Positions 8,661 to 16,940 of a stretch of 64,000 nt of DNA are shown in pieces (the stretch's first letter is position 1; every line of letters begins with the position of its first letter). The stretch lies in NCBI GenBank assembly GCA_016215025.1, contig JACRMI010000054.1, positions 1 to 64,000 on the forward strand, given 5' to 3'. Made by a program: the position numbers and the translations under genes. The DNA is from Chloroflexota bacterium (lineage in GTDB: Bacteria > Chloroflexota > Anaerolineae > UBA4142). Under the pieces are notes generated by a model. It searched no databases, had not been told where the DNA came from, and saw only the letters and a list, made by a program, of their open reading frames with translations.

Positions 8661-9427
8661 CCAAAATATTGCGCCACCTGCGCAACGGCGGTCGACTCTG
8701 GCTCTTGCTTGATTACGACGGCACCTTGGTTCCGGTCGCGCCCACCCCCGCGGAAGCCGTGCCTGATCCGGGCTTGCTCGAGCTTTTGTCACGACTCGTT
8801 CAAATTGATGCGATGTGCGTCGCGGTCGTGAGCGGACGATCGCTCGCTTCGCTCAAGCCCATGCTGCCTGTACCGAATCTCATCTTGGCTGGGATTTACG
8901 GCGTAGAAATTCAAATCGGCGAACACATCGAAAGCGACGTACTGAATCCGCAAGAGATGCGCAAAAAAATCGATGAGGTCAAATCCGCCTGGGCGCAAAT
9001 CATTGTCGATCGACCTGGCTTTTGGTTAGAAGACAAGAGATTTGCGCTTGCCTTGCACGGACGATTCGCCGATCCTCCAACCGCCGACATCGTTTTTTCC
9101 CAAGCTCGTGAGAAGCTCGCAGAAATCGCCGTCGACGAATTTCGGATTCTCGGCGGCGAGCGCTTTTTAGAAATTGCGCCTGCGTCTGCCAGCAAGGGCA
9201 AAGCGGTGGAATGGTTGTTGGAACACATGCCGCTCGCCGATGCGTTGCCCGTTTACTTTGGCGATGACGACAAGGACGAAGAAGCATTCCTCGTCGTCAA
9301 GCAACTAGGCGGAATTCCAATCGGTGTTGGCAAACCTCGCAGCGCAACCACTCACGCTGTCGAACGCCTCGCCTCGCCCAGCGACTTGCGCATGTGGTTG
9401 GAGAGTTTTCTGCAAGCGGCGCCATAG
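8606..9427 (+). CDS. otsB: Trehalose-6-phosphate phosphatase
   Basis: The product is 273 residues, a HAD-superfamily phosphatase that releases trehalose from trehalose-6-phosphate. HAD motif I is LLLDYDGTLVP (nucleophile and acid Asp), motif II VAVVSGRSLASL, motif III contains SKGKAVEWLL, and motif IV is YFGDDDKDEEAF. The ATG at 8606 gives a 55-base overlap with otsA, unusually long; a TTG near 8672, just after the otsA stop, is a possible later start. With otsA it completes the OtsAB route; a TreS route is encoded at 43.1 kb. Confidence 0.94.
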   Translation: MVGTGISRTNDTAPSARLTKILRHLRNGGRLWLLLDYDGTLVPVAPTPAEAVPDPGLLELLSRLVQIDAMCVAVVSGRSLASLKPMLPVPNLILAGIYGVEIQIGEHIESDVLNPQEMRKKIDEVKSAWAQIIVDRPGFWLEDKRFALALHGRFADPPTADIVFSQAREKLAEIAVDEFRILGGERFLEIAPASASKGKAVEWLLEHMPLADALPVYFGDDDKDEEAFLVVKQLGGIPIGVGKPRSATTHAVERLASPSDLRMWLESFLQAAP

Positions 9428-9434
9428 TTACTAT

Positions 9435-9500
9435 CATCCTTCGACTCCCACTTCAACTCGCTGCGCTCGCTCAGTGTCCGCTCAGGGAGGCAAGAACAAA
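9435..9500. repeat. Degenerate intergenic repeat of the 'ctcgctcagtgtccgctcaggg' type
   Basis: Sequence between otsB and aceB contains CTTCGACTCCCACTTCAACT followed by nested GCTCGCTCAG and CCGCTCAGGG. It resembles the 'gctccgctcagggtga' core at 13390-13415, 39900 and 47465, so it looks like a decayed member of the same dispersed family. No coding signal is visible. Confidence 0.4.
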
Positions 9501-9547
9501 AATTCATCAAGCATTCGTAAGAAATCGTTCGACAGCGCCAAACCCCG

Positions 9548-9577
9548 TTGACTTGGCTCAAACTCCCATGTTATAGT
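9548..9577 (+). promoter_or_regulatory. Sigma70-like promoter of the aceB operon
   Basis: TTGACT at 9548-9553, an 18-bp spacer and TATAGT at 9572-9577 give a good match to a housekeeping promoter, 32 bases before the ATG of aceB. It lies between the repeat at 9435-9500 and the gene, as expected for the start of the aceB-aceA-aceK operon. Sequence inspection only. Confidence 0.5.
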
Positions 9578-9608
9578 TTTTACCACCCTATTTTTCGCGA
9601 GGCAGGCG

Positions 9609-11204
9609 ATGAATAACCTACCCCACGGCGTCCACGTCTCCGGCTCAGTGTCAAGCGATTTTGAGAAAATTGTATCCTCCGACGCACTCGAGTTCGTCGC
9701 CGCACTCGAACGAAATTTCGGTGAGCGTCGGCGCACACTGTTGCGTAATCGTGCTGATCGCCAAGCATTATTCGACTCTGGCAACAATCCCGATTTTCTA
9801 GAGGAAACGAAAGCCATTCGACAAGATGCAAGCTGGCGAGTTGCGCCCATTCCTGCCGATTTGCAGCGGCGTCACGTCGAAATCACCGGGCCGACCGAAC
9901 GCAAGATGCTCATCAACGCACTCAACTCTGGTGCGGACGTGTTCATGGCAGATTTTGAAGACGCCAACTCGCCGACGTGGGAGAATATGATTCAGGGACA
10001 ACTAAATCTCATCGACGCCATCGAGCGCACGATTTCGCTCACGACACCGGAGAAAACGTACCGCCTGAACGACCAGACCGCCCTGTTGATGGTGCGCCCG
10101 CGCGGCTGGCATCTCGAAGAGCGCCACGTCACCGTCGACGACAGACCGATCTCAGCATCCTTGTTTGACTTCGGTCTGTATTTTTTTCACAACAGCAAGC
10201 GCCTCATCGCTAAAGGCACGGGGCCATACTTTTACTTGCCGAAAATGGAATCGCATCTCGAAGCGCGCCTGTGGAACGACGTGTTCAATTTCGCGCAAGA
10301 TTTCCTCAAGCTTCCGCGCGGCACAATCAAAGCAACCGTCCTCATCGAAACAATTCTTGGCGCGTTCGAGATGGACGAAATTCTGTACGAACTGCGCGAC
10401 CACATCGCCGGTTTGAACGCGGGTCGCTGGGATTATATTTTCAGTATCATCAAAAAATTCCGCAATCGATCCGAATTTGTCTTGCCCGACCGCGCGCAAA
10501 TCACGATGACGACTCAGTTCATGCGCGCCTACACCGAACTCTTGGTGCGAACATGTCATGCGCGCGGCGCACACGCGATTGGCGGCATGGCGGCGTTTAT
10601 TCCAAGCCGCAAAGACCTGCAAGTGAACGAGACAGCGTTGACGCGCGTGCGCGAAGACAAGCTGCGCGAATCGAAAGACGGTTTTGATGGAACCTGGGTC
10701 GCCCATCCTGATTTGGTGTCAGTGGCACAAGCGGTTTTCGACAACGCGCTCGGCGACAAGCCGCATCAAAAAGATCGCAGGAGGACCGATGTTGAGGTGA
10801 GCGCGCAAGACCTCGTGAATTTCCGAGTGCCGAACGGTGCAATCACCGAAGCGGGTCTGCGGACGAATATCAACGTCGGCGTGCAATACATCGAAGCGTG
10901 GCTGCGCGGCAATGGCGCAGTCGCGATCTACAATCTGATGGAAGACACAGCCACCGCCGAGATTTCGCGCGCACAGATTTGGCAATGGATTCGCCATGGT
11001 GCTGCGCTGCAGGACGGACGCACCATCACGCGCGAACTCGTGAGCGCGATGCTGCCGGAAGAACTGGACAAGATCGAAAAACTGATCGGCGCGGAAAATT
11101 TTGCGGCAGGCAAATTCGACCTCGCGGCAAAAATTTTCGACCGCGTTTCGACCGATGATCGCTTTGTCGATTTCCTAACGCTAAAAGCGTACGAATATCT
11201 GTAG
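9609..11204 (+). CDS. aceB: Malate synthase A
   Basis: The product is 531 residues, the size of isoform A. It condenses glyoxylate with acetyl-CoA to malate. Signatures include the N-terminal [13 protein letters not shown], the family segment [32 protein letters not shown], and the strongly conserved [19 protein letters not shown] followed by [12 protein letters not shown]. The late Asp-containing helix region [19 protein letters not shown] is intact. It is the first gene of a glyoxylate-shunt operon. Its stop codon (11202-11204) lies inside the left arm of a long palindrome. Confidence 0.97.
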   Translation: MNNLPHGVHVSGSVSSDFEKIVSSDALEFVAALERNFGERRRTLLRNRADRQALFDSGNNPDFLEETKAIRQDASWRVAPIPADLQRRHVEITGPTERKMLINALNSGADVFMADFEDANSPTWENMIQGQLNLIDAIERTISLTTPEKTYRLNDQTALLMVRPRGWHLEERHVTVDDRPISASLFDFGLYFFHNSKRLIAKGTGPYFYLPKMESHLEARLWNDVFNFAQDFLKLPRGTIKATVLIETILGAFEMDEILYELRDHIAGLNAGRWDYIFSIIKKFRNRSEFVLPDRAQITMTTQFMRAYTELLVRTCHARGAHAIGGMAAFIPSRKDLQVNETALTRVREDKLRESKDGFDGTWVAHPDLVSVAQAVFDNALGDKPHQKDRRRTDVEVSAQDLVNFRVPNGAITEAGLRTNINVGVQYIEAWLRGNGAVAIYNLMEDTATAEISRAQIWQWIRHGAALQDGRTITRELVSAMLPEELDKIEKLIGAENFAAGKFDLAAKIFDRVSTDDRFVDFLTLKAYEYL

Positions 11205-11255
11205 CGCAAATTTCCAATTTGCGTCCTCCGAACGCAAATTGGAAATTTGCGCTAC
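11201..11255. repeat. Long perfect GTAG...CTAC palindrome between aceB and aceA
   Basis: Two 23-base arms (11201-11223 and 11233-11255), each containing GCAAATT and AATTTGC cores, are perfectly complementary around the 9-base loop TCCTCCGAA. It starts GTAG and ends CTAC and lies 3 bases before the SD of aceA. It could form a strong mRNA hairpin that alters the aceB/aceA ratio or stabilises message ends. A related shorter copy with the same AAATTTCCAATTTGC core is at 18803-18830. Confidence 0.85.
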
Positions 11256-11268
11256 CTGGAGGACACCC

Positions 11269-12558
11269 ATGCACGACCAAGATACGATCCAACAAATCCA
11301 AAACGACTGGGTGAACAACCCACGCTGGCAAGGCATCACCCGACCGTACCCTGCGTCTGAGGTCGTGCGTTTGCGTGGCTCGATCCTGTTGCAGTACACG
11401 CTCGCGCGCATGGGCGCAATGCGCTTGTGGGACATGCTCAAGACCGAGCCATACGTCCGTGCGCTGGGCGCACTCACCGGCAATCAAGCCGTTGAAATGG
11501 TGCAAGCCGGCTTGAAAGCGATTTACGTCAGCGGCTGGCAAGTCGCCGGCGATGCGAACGATGCGCTGCAAATGTATCCCGATCAAAGTTTATATCCAGT
11601 CAGCAGCGTACCCAACGTCATCAAGCGCCTCAACAATGCACTCGTTCGCGCCGATCAAATTCAGCACATGCAAGACAAAAATGATGTGCATTGGTTCGCG
11701 CCCATCTTCGCCGATGCAGAAGCTGGGTTTGGTGGACCGCTTAACACGTTTGAGCTTGTGAAAGCGATGATCGAAGCGGGTACGGCGGCGATTCATCTCG
11801 AAGACCAACTGTCATCCTTGAAAAAATGCGGACACATGGGCGGCAAGGTGTTGGTGACCACGCGCGAATTCATTCCAAAACTTATCGCCGCGCGTTTAGC
11901 TAGCGACGTGCTCGGCGTGCCGACCATCATCGTCGCTCGCACAGACGCCGACGGCGCGAATTTGATTCGCAGCATCAACGATCCGATCGATGCGCCGTTT
12001 GCCACGGGCGAAGAAACCCTCGAAGGTTATCATATCGTGCGGGGCGGCATCGAGTATGCAATTGCTAAAGCGCGCGCGTATGCGCCTTACGCCGATATGC
12101 TGTGGTGCGAAACGAGCAAGCCGGACTTGGGTGAGGCGCGCGAATTTGCCCAAGGCGTCCACGAAAAATTCCCTGGCAAGATGCTGGCGTACAATTGCTC
12201 GCCGTCGTTCAATTGGAAAATGAACCTCGACGAAAAAACGATGCGTACGTTCCAAGACCAGCTCGCCGAGATGGGTTATAAATTCCAATTTGTCACGCTT
12301 GCCGGTTTTCACTCGCTCAACACCAGCATGTTCGAACTCGCGCAAGCATACAAAGAGGAAGGAATGCTCGCGTACTCACGCTTGCAAGAACGCGAGTTTG
12401 AATTGGAGAAAAAACACGGCTATCGCGCCGTCAAGCATCAGAGTTTCGTCGGCGCAGGTTATTTTGACGAAGTGCAAATTGCCGTCACAGGTCAAGATGT
12501 TTCCACCGCCGCGCTCAAAGGCTCGACGGAAGAAAAGCAATTTGCGGTAGCAAAGTAA
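11269..12558 (+). CDS. aceA: Isocitrate lyase
   Basis: The product is 429 residues from the ATG at 11269, preceded by GGAGGA; the open frame extends 10 codons further up but through the palindrome. It cleaves isocitrate to succinate and glyoxylate. The catalytic signature is [18 protein letters not shown] (KKCGH with the active Cys), with [12 protein letters not shown] and YNCSPSFNW also typical. The length is that of bacterial tetrameric ICL. It is the second gene of the aceB-aceA-aceK operon. Confidence 0.97.
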   Translation: MHDQDTIQQIQNDWVNNPRWQGITRPYPASEVVRLRGSILLQYTLARMGAMRLWDMLKTEPYVRALGALTGNQAVEMVQAGLKAIYVSGWQVAGDANDALQMYPDQSLYPVSSVPNVIKRLNNALVRADQIQHMQDKNDVHWFAPIFADAEAGFGGPLNTFELVKAMIEAGTAAIHLEDQLSSLKKCGHMGGKVLVTTREFIPKLIAARLASDVLGVPTIIVARTDADGANLIRSINDPIDAPFATGEETLEGYHIVRGGIEYAIAKARAYAPYADMLWCETSKPDLGEAREFAQGVHEKFPGKMLAYNCSPSFNWKMNLDEKTMRTFQDQLAEMGYKFQFVTLAGFHSLNTSMFELAQAYKEEGMLAYSRLQEREFELEKKHGYRAVKHQSFVGAGYFDEVQIAVTGQDVSTAALKGSTEEKQFAVAK

Positions 12559-12559
12559 C

Positions 12560-12606
12560 GTAGAGCGGACAGCTTGTCCGCCCGGCGAGCTAGCAGCTCG
12601 CTCTAC
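12560..12606. repeat. Three-way-junction palindrome framed by GTAG...CTAC
   Basis: The outer arms GTAGA (12560-12564) and TCTAC (12602-12606) enclose two perfect 7-bp hairpins with 3-base loops: GCGGACA/TGTCCGC (12565-12581) and GCGAGCT/AGCTCGC (12585-12601). RNA or cruciform DNA would form a compact cloverleaf-like shape. It occupies almost the whole gap between aceA and the next gene. Confidence 0.8.
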
Positions 12607-12613
12607 ATTTGCC

Positions 12614-13318
12614 ATGACCAACTCACCTCCCTCGAATCAAGCTCCTTCAAGCTCCGGCGGTATCGACGTAAGCGGCGGCGCAGTGAACGCCGGACGCGAT
12701 GTTGTCGGCCGCGATGTCGTCAACGTTTCATCCGGTTTCAGTTCGCGCGCTGTCATCGCTTTGGTTGCAGTCGTCGGATTCATTGTCTTTTTCGCGACGG
12801 CCTGTTCGCTTGCGACAGGCATCGTCATCGGCGGCGCGGCGGTGACGGCGTTCAATCGTCCGGTCGAATCGACTCAAGCGGCAGCAGAATCGATGACGAC
12901 GAAACTGCGCGCACTCAATAGTCTGCGCTCGGGACAAGCATTTCGATTATCGTTTACCGAAACAGAGATCAGTTCTTTCACTCGATTTGTGGCAGGACCG
13001 AGTTTAGGATTGAATGACGCGCGCGTGCGTTTGCTTGACCAGCCCGGTCAATTTGCACTCCGTGGTGAATGGACCGAAATGGGACATCTACCCGTCATCG
13101 CAACGTTTCAATTGACGTCGGGCGATCAACCCTTGCGACTTGAAAATGCCGCCGTCCAAGTTCTGCCGCTCGGCGATTCATTTGGCTGGGTACTCGTCAC
13201 ACCATTCGCGCAACCGTTGGCGGATCGAGTGAATAATTTGTTTCAGAACGCGCGCTTCAATCAGGTTCAACTACAAACCAATCCGCGCGGTTGGATCGTC
13301 ACGGGAACAATCAAGTAA
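12614..13318 (+). CDS. Membrane-anchored protein with N-terminal SGG/GRD motif
   Basis: The product is 234 residues. Residues about 14-40 hold SGGIDVSGGAVNAGRDVVGR, a repetitive beta-type motif that I know from Chloroflexota and cyanobacterial proteins, often beside NACHT, TIR or other effector-type domains. Residues about 45-75 form one strong membrane helix with a Cys (FFATACSLATG). The remaining ~150 residues are a beta-rich domain (LNSLRSGQAFRLSFTETEIS and FAQPLADRVNNLF) that I cannot name. It sits between aceA and aceK with the same motif in the next gene. Function unknown. Confidence 0.75.
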   Translation: MTNSPPSNQAPSSSGGIDVSGGAVNAGRDVVGRDVVNVSSGFSSRAVIALVAVVGFIVFFATACSLATGIVIGGAAVTAFNRPVESTQAAAESMTTKLRALNSLRSGQAFRLSFTETEISSFTRFVAGPSLGLNDARVRLLDQPGQFALRGEWTEMGHLPVIATFQLTSGDQPLRLENAAVQVLPLGDSFGWVLVTPFAQPLADRVNNLFQNARFNQVQLQTNPRGWIVTGTIK

Positions 13319-13337
13319 TCCGCGAATCACGCGAATC

Positions 13338-13460
13338 ATGTCATGCTGAGCGAAGCGAACGCTTCGCGTCTCGCTTAGCATGGAGAGACCCTTCGCTCCG
13401 CTCAGGGTGAAGTTTCTGAGCAGCAGCGCAGCGAAGAATCTAATTCGCGAGATTCGCGGA
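13338..13460. repeat. Composite dispersed repeat between the two SGG/GRD genes
   Basis: TGTCATGCTGAGCGAAGCGA at 13338 onward and CTTCGCTCCGCTCAGGGTGA at about 13390-13410 form an imperfect inverted pair with an inner AGCGAACGCTTCGC hairpin. The unit is flanked on both sides by ATTCGCG-type repeats (GCGAATCACGCGAAT on the left, ATTCGCGAGATTCGCGG on the right). The same core occurs at 39810-39913 and 47440-47490. Likely a non-coding MITE/REP-like element. Confidence 0.65.
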
Positions 13461-13490
13461 CAAATATGTTTTTTATCAAAAGGGGAATTT

Positions 13491-13883
13491 ATGCCTGAAG
13501 AAAAAGGCGGCGTGCATATCAGCGGCGGTTCTGTCCACGCAGGACGCGATATTGTCGGCGGCAACAGTTACAATATCGACCACGTGCAGACTGTGAACTT
13601 TCTCGATTGGCGAGCGCAGATGGACAAACAAATTGATGCGCAAACCCAGCTCGCCCCGGCCGATAAACAAGACCTCAAAGACACCGTCGCGAAAATCGCC
13701 GACGAAGGCGCAAAGGGCAAACAAGCCAATCCAGGTCGAATCGAAAAATTGATCAATACCCTCGCCGCGATGGCTCCCGATATTTTCGAGGTCGCCACGA
13801 CGACGCTCGCCAATCCACTCGCGGGCATTGGTCTCACATTGAAGAAAATCGGTGACAAGGCAAAGCTCGAACAAGCGAAATGA
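13491..13883 (+). CDS. Small cytosolic protein with N-terminal SGG/GRD motif and helical tail
   Basis: The product is 130 residues from the ATG at 13491, which follows AGGGGAA; an in-frame extension to 13380 runs through repeat DNA and is rejected. Residues about 5-25 are GGVHISGGSVHAGRDIVGGN, the same motif as the preceding gene. The rest is helical and charged (RAQMDKQIDAQTQLAPADKQ), ending in MAPDIFEVATTTLANPLAGI, which I recognise as a common C-terminal module of Chloroflexota proteins carrying this motif. There is no membrane segment. Its stop overlaps the aceK ATG by 4 bases, so it is translationally coupled to aceK. Function unknown. Confidence 0.8.
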   Translation: MPEEKGGVHISGGSVHAGRDIVGGNSYNIDHVQTVNFLDWRAQMDKQIDAQTQLAPADKQDLKDTVAKIADEGAKGKQANPGRIEKLINTLAAMAPDIFEVATTTLANPLAGIGLTLKKIGDKAKLEQAK

Positions 13884-15616
13884 TTTCTACGCTCACCGAT
13901 AGCCGGCTCGCAACAGTCTGCGCCAGCGCCATCTACCAAGCTTTCGACCAATATCAAACCGAATTTCACGCCATCACGCGCCACGCTTATGATCGATTCA
14001 GAACGCGCGACTGGCGCGGCATGCAAGCCGATGCGACCGAACGCATCGAGTTGTATAATCGCTTCAAGCATTCGACGATTGCCCAAGTCCGCCAACTTAT
14101 CGCCGAGCGGAGAGATGACAAGCTGGTGTGGGCAAGCATCAAAGCGGTCTACTCGGCGATGATCTCATCGCGCGACGATTGGGAAATCGCCGAAACATTT
14201 TTCAACTCGATCACGCGCCGCATTTTTTCCACCGTCGGCGTCGATCCACAAGTGGAGTTTGTCGATACCGATTTCAATGCGCCGCCGACTCCTTCCCCGC
14301 AGCGCGTTTTCCGCACCTATTCGCGCCCCGAATCCACTGCTGCATTGATCGCCAACATCTTTTCCGATTTTCCGTTAGGCGTCGAATTTCAAGACGCGAC
14401 CCGCGCCACACAACTTGCGGCATTTGAAATTGAAACCCACTTGCAGGCGCTCAATATCTCAGCCATCGAACGAGCCGAAATCGCGCGCACGGTATTTTAC
14501 CGCGGCAGCGCGGCGTATCTCATCGGCAAAATTTACAACGGATCGAAAATCGTTCCGCTCGTGCTCGCACTGCTCAATTCGGGCAGCGGCATTGGGTTGG
14601 ATGCTGTCCTGCTCACCGAGGACGAAGTCAGCATCTTGTTTAGTTTTGCGCATTCGTACTTTCACGTCGAAGTTGAACGACCGTACGACCTGGTTCATTT
14701 TTTGCACGCGCTCATGCCGCGCAAGCGCATCGCCGAACTGTACATCTCGATTGGCTATCACAAGCACGGCAAAACGGAAATTTATCGCGACCTGCTGTGT
14801 CACCTCGCGCAAGCGGAAGACAAGTTTCAAATCGCACGCGGCGAACGCGGCATGGTCATGACCGTTTTCACAATGCAGTCGTACGACCTCGTGCTGAAAA
14901 TCATCAAAGATAAATTTCAACAGCCGAAGGATTCCACGCGCGAGCAAGTGCGCGCCAAGTATAATTTCATCTTCACGCATGACCGCGCCGGTCGCCTGAT
15001 CGACGCTCAGGAATTTGAGCACCTGCAATTCGACCGGATTCTTTTCTCCAAGGAACTGCTCGACGAATTGCAGCGCGTCGCCGCCAACAGCGTCCTAATC
15101 GACGAGACGCGCGTTGTCATCAAGCATCTCTATGTCGAGCGCCGATTGACGCCACTCAACCTTTTCATTCGCGAAGCCGACGATGCATCGATTCGCGCCG
15201 CCGTGATCGATTATGGCAACGCGATTCGGAATCTCGCCGCCGCGAATGTTTTTCCCGGCGATCTCTTGCTCAAGAATTTCGGCGTCACACGGCATGGTCA
15301 CGTCGTGTTGTACGATTACGATGAAGTGTGCTTGCTCACCGACTGTCATTTTCGCGCGCTGCCACAAGCGCATTCCAGCGATGAGGAAATAGCAAGCGAG
15401 GCGTGGTTCTACGTCGCGCCGAACGATATTTTCCCGGAAGAATTTTCGACCTGGCTCGGTTTGCCCTCGCCCTGGCGAGAGGTGTTCACCGAATATCACG
15501 GCGATTTGTTCACCGTTAATTTCTGGCAGTCAACCCAGGATCGCATCAAAAACGGACAGGTGATTCATATCTTTCCGTACCCACCGAACAAAAGGTTATC
15601 GGAAATAAGTGTGTGA
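13880..15616 (+). CDS. aceK: Isocitrate dehydrogenase kinase/phosphatase
   Basis: The product is 578 residues, the size of enterobacterial AceK, which phosphorylates and dephosphorylates isocitrate dehydrogenase to steer isocitrate into the glyoxylate shunt. The nucleotide loop is GERGMVMTVFTMQSYDLV, and the catalytic segment FPGDLLLKNFGVTRHGHVVL followed by YDYDEVCLL holds the shared active-site Asp. The N-terminal regulatory half is complete. AceK is best known from Proteobacteria, so the aceBAK arrangement here may be ancient or acquired. It starts with an ATGA overlap with the SGG/GRD gene. Confidence 0.95.
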   Translation: MISTLTDSRLATVCASAIYQAFDQYQTEFHAITRHAYDRFRTRDWRGMQADATERIELYNRFKHSTIAQVRQLIAERRDDKLVWASIKAVYSAMISSRDDWEIAETFFNSITRRIFSTVGVDPQVEFVDTDFNAPPTPSPQRVFRTYSRPESTAALIANIFSDFPLGVEFQDATRATQLAAFEIETHLQALNISAIERAEIARTVFYRGSAAYLIGKIYNGSKIVPLVLALLNSGSGIGLDAVLLTEDEVSILFSFAHSYFHVEVERPYDLVHFLHALMPRKRIAELYISIGYHKHGKTEIYRDLLCHLAQAEDKFQIARGERGMVMTVFTMQSYDLVLKIIKDKFQQPKDSTREQVRAKYNFIFTHDRAGRLIDAQEFEHLQFDRILFSKELLDELQRVAANSVLIDETRVVIKHLYVERRLTPLNLFIREADDASIRAAVIDYGNAIRNLAAANVFPGDLLLKNFGVTRHGHVVLYDYDEVCLLTDCHFRALPQAHSSDEEIASEAWFYVAPNDIFPEEFSTWLGLPSPWREVFTEYHGDLFTVNFWQSTQDRIKNGQVIHIFPYPPNKRLSEISV

Positions 15617-15619
15617 GCA

Positions 15620-15713
15620 AGATCTAAAGGTTTCTTTCCTAACCCATACCTATATCAACCAGCGCATCTTTCCTTACCAACAGATCGATAAGGCGAAGAA
15701 ACCTTTAGGGTCT
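15620..15713. mobile_element. 94-bp MITE-like element, copy 1
   Basis: The ends AGATCTAAAGGTTTCTT and AAGAAACCTTTAGGGTCT are near-perfect inverted repeats, one end missing a base or two. The interior (TAACCCATACCT, TCAACCAGCGCATCTT) matches the interior of the 96-bp element at 31085-31180. Too short to encode a transposase. It lies between the convergent aceK and GT4 genes. Confidence 0.75.
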
Positions 15714-15730
15714 CTTTGTTATCGCAAGAA

Positions 15731-15765
15731 AAAACTGCGACTGCCTTTTTGACAGTCGCAGTTTT
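15731..15765. terminator. Bidirectional terminator between aceK and the GT4 gene
   Basis: AAAACTGCGACTG (15731-15743) and CAGTCGCAGTTTT (15753-15765) are perfect 13-bp arms with a 9-base loop. The arms begin with A-runs and end with T-runs, so a U-tract is made in both directions. The site lies between two convergent genes and just overlaps the stop of the minus-strand GT4 gene. Confidence 0.85.
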
Positions 15766-16864
15766 ATGCTCGCCCCTCTGCACGCGCACTTTGGTTATTC
15801 AGGACATCGCGAATGTACCTCATACTCTCGTCCCAACCTGGGTGCGAAAGAAAACGTCTCCGCGCCTCGACACCCATTTGCGCCAAACGTCCGCGCTCGC
15901 GCTGCAACAGATCGATTCGACAGGCAAGCGCCACAACATCGTTCGGCGAAATCAAAAATCCATTTCCACCATCATCGATGATTTCATGCGCTGCACCTGA
16001 TGTTGTGGCGATAGCAGGCAAACCAAAACTCATTCCTTCCAAATAGACAATGCCAAATCCTTCATAGTCGGATGGGACGACGAGAAGATGACTCTCAATA
16101 TATTTTATTTCTAATGGACCGTCTTCTAGCGCGCCGACAAATTCGACCTGGCTCAAGTGTCGTTCGGCAACCTGACGATAAATTGTCTGCGCATAGTTGG
16201 CATCAAAGTCAGGGCTGCCGACGACAGTGAGTTGCCAGGAATCGGGTGGCAATCGTGCCAGCGCGTCCAACAACATGTGCAGACCTTTACGCGGAATAAG
16301 GTTGCCGACAAACAAGATGCGCAGTGCGCCGGGTCGATTCGCGCGCGCAGCGATTTCAGTCTCAGTTATTGTCGCTGCAAAACGATCACCAGCGGGATGA
16401 GCGACAATCGAGTTTGTCGGATCAGCACGATTCAGCACACGCGCAACCGCTTGACGCGTGGTCACGCTATTGAAAACAAACCCACCGACGCTGGCTAGAT
16501 ATTGGCGCTCAATCCAACGATAAAACAAATTTTGCCAAGCGGGATGCGCTTCGTAACAGCGGAGGTGATGCACAATCGAAATAATCGGATAGCGAACGAG
16601 GCGACGCAAACGGCGATTGAGCCAAACGAACGAGGGATGGCAGAGTTCGTCCTGAAGCAATATATCGATGGGAAGATCACGCAAGCGGCGCAATAAACTC
16701 GATGAAAAATTGTCCGCCAAGTTCAAAACGTAATTTCGCCGAGGGATCGAAATGACATCGACGTGATCGCCGACGCGATGAAGATATTCGACGAGTTGGC
16801 GGTCGTAGAGATAACCACCGGTGAGCGTTTCCAAATTTCCATAGATAACCAGACCAACTCGCAT
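15764..16864 (-). CDS. GT4-family glycosyltransferase of the pterin-synthase cluster
   Basis: The product is 366 residues starting at MRVGLVIYGNLETLTGGYLY; the longer open frame to 17056 is rejected because it would overlap the upstream pterin-synthase gene. The GT-B fold has an N-terminal TGGYLYDRQLVEYL segment, ALRILFVGNLIPRKGLHMLL in the donor domain, and VVPSDYEGFGIVYLEGMSFG with the GT4 E-x7-E. It is the last of three same-strand genes with an MDR dehydrogenase and a PTPS homologue. Known pterin glycosyltransferases of cyanobacteria make this a candidate for glycosylating a pterin, but that is inference; a lipid or envelope sugar role is possible. Confidence 0.85.
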   Translation of the reverse strand: MRVGLVIYGNLETLTGGYLYDRQLVEYLHRVGDHVDVISIPRRNYVLNLADNFSSSLLRRLRDLPIDILLQDELCHPSFVWLNRRLRRLVRYPIISIVHHLRCYEAHPAWQNLFYRWIERQYLASVGGFVFNSVTTRQAVARVLNRADPTNSIVAHPAGDRFAATITETEIAARANRPGALRILFVGNLIPRKGLHMLLDALARLPPDSWQLTVVGSPDFDANYAQTIYRQVAERHLSQVEFVGALEDGPLEIKYIESHLLVVPSDYEGFGIVYLEGMSFGLPAIATTSGAAHEIIDDGGNGFLISPNDVVALACRIDLLQRERGRLAQMGVEARRRFLSHPGWDESMRYIRDVLNNQSARAEGRA

Positions 16865-16911
16865 TATTTCGCCCACGAATCGACACAAATCTCCGCCAAT
16901 TTCGTTTTCAT

Positions 16912-16940
16912 ATTCGTGAAGATTAGCGAGATTCGCGGGT
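16912..16940. repeat. ATTCGCG-type dispersed repeat at the 3' end of the PTPS gene
   Basis: ATTCGTGAAGATTAGCGAG followed by ATTCGCGGG resembles TTCGTGAAGATTCGCGTGA followed by TTCGCGGG at 18396-18423, and also the flanks of the 13338-13460 repeat. The stop codon and final residues of the PTPS gene (TRESR) are encoded within it. Confidence 0.55.

Noticed and set aside
10152-10706. 184-codon minus-strand open frame inside aceB
   Set aside because: Antisense to a clear malate synthase; no motif and no start signal.
13380-13490. Longer start for the small SGG/GRD protein
   Set aside because: The extension is encoded by a dispersed repeat, while the ATG at 13491 has a good ribosome-binding site and begins just before the conserved motif.
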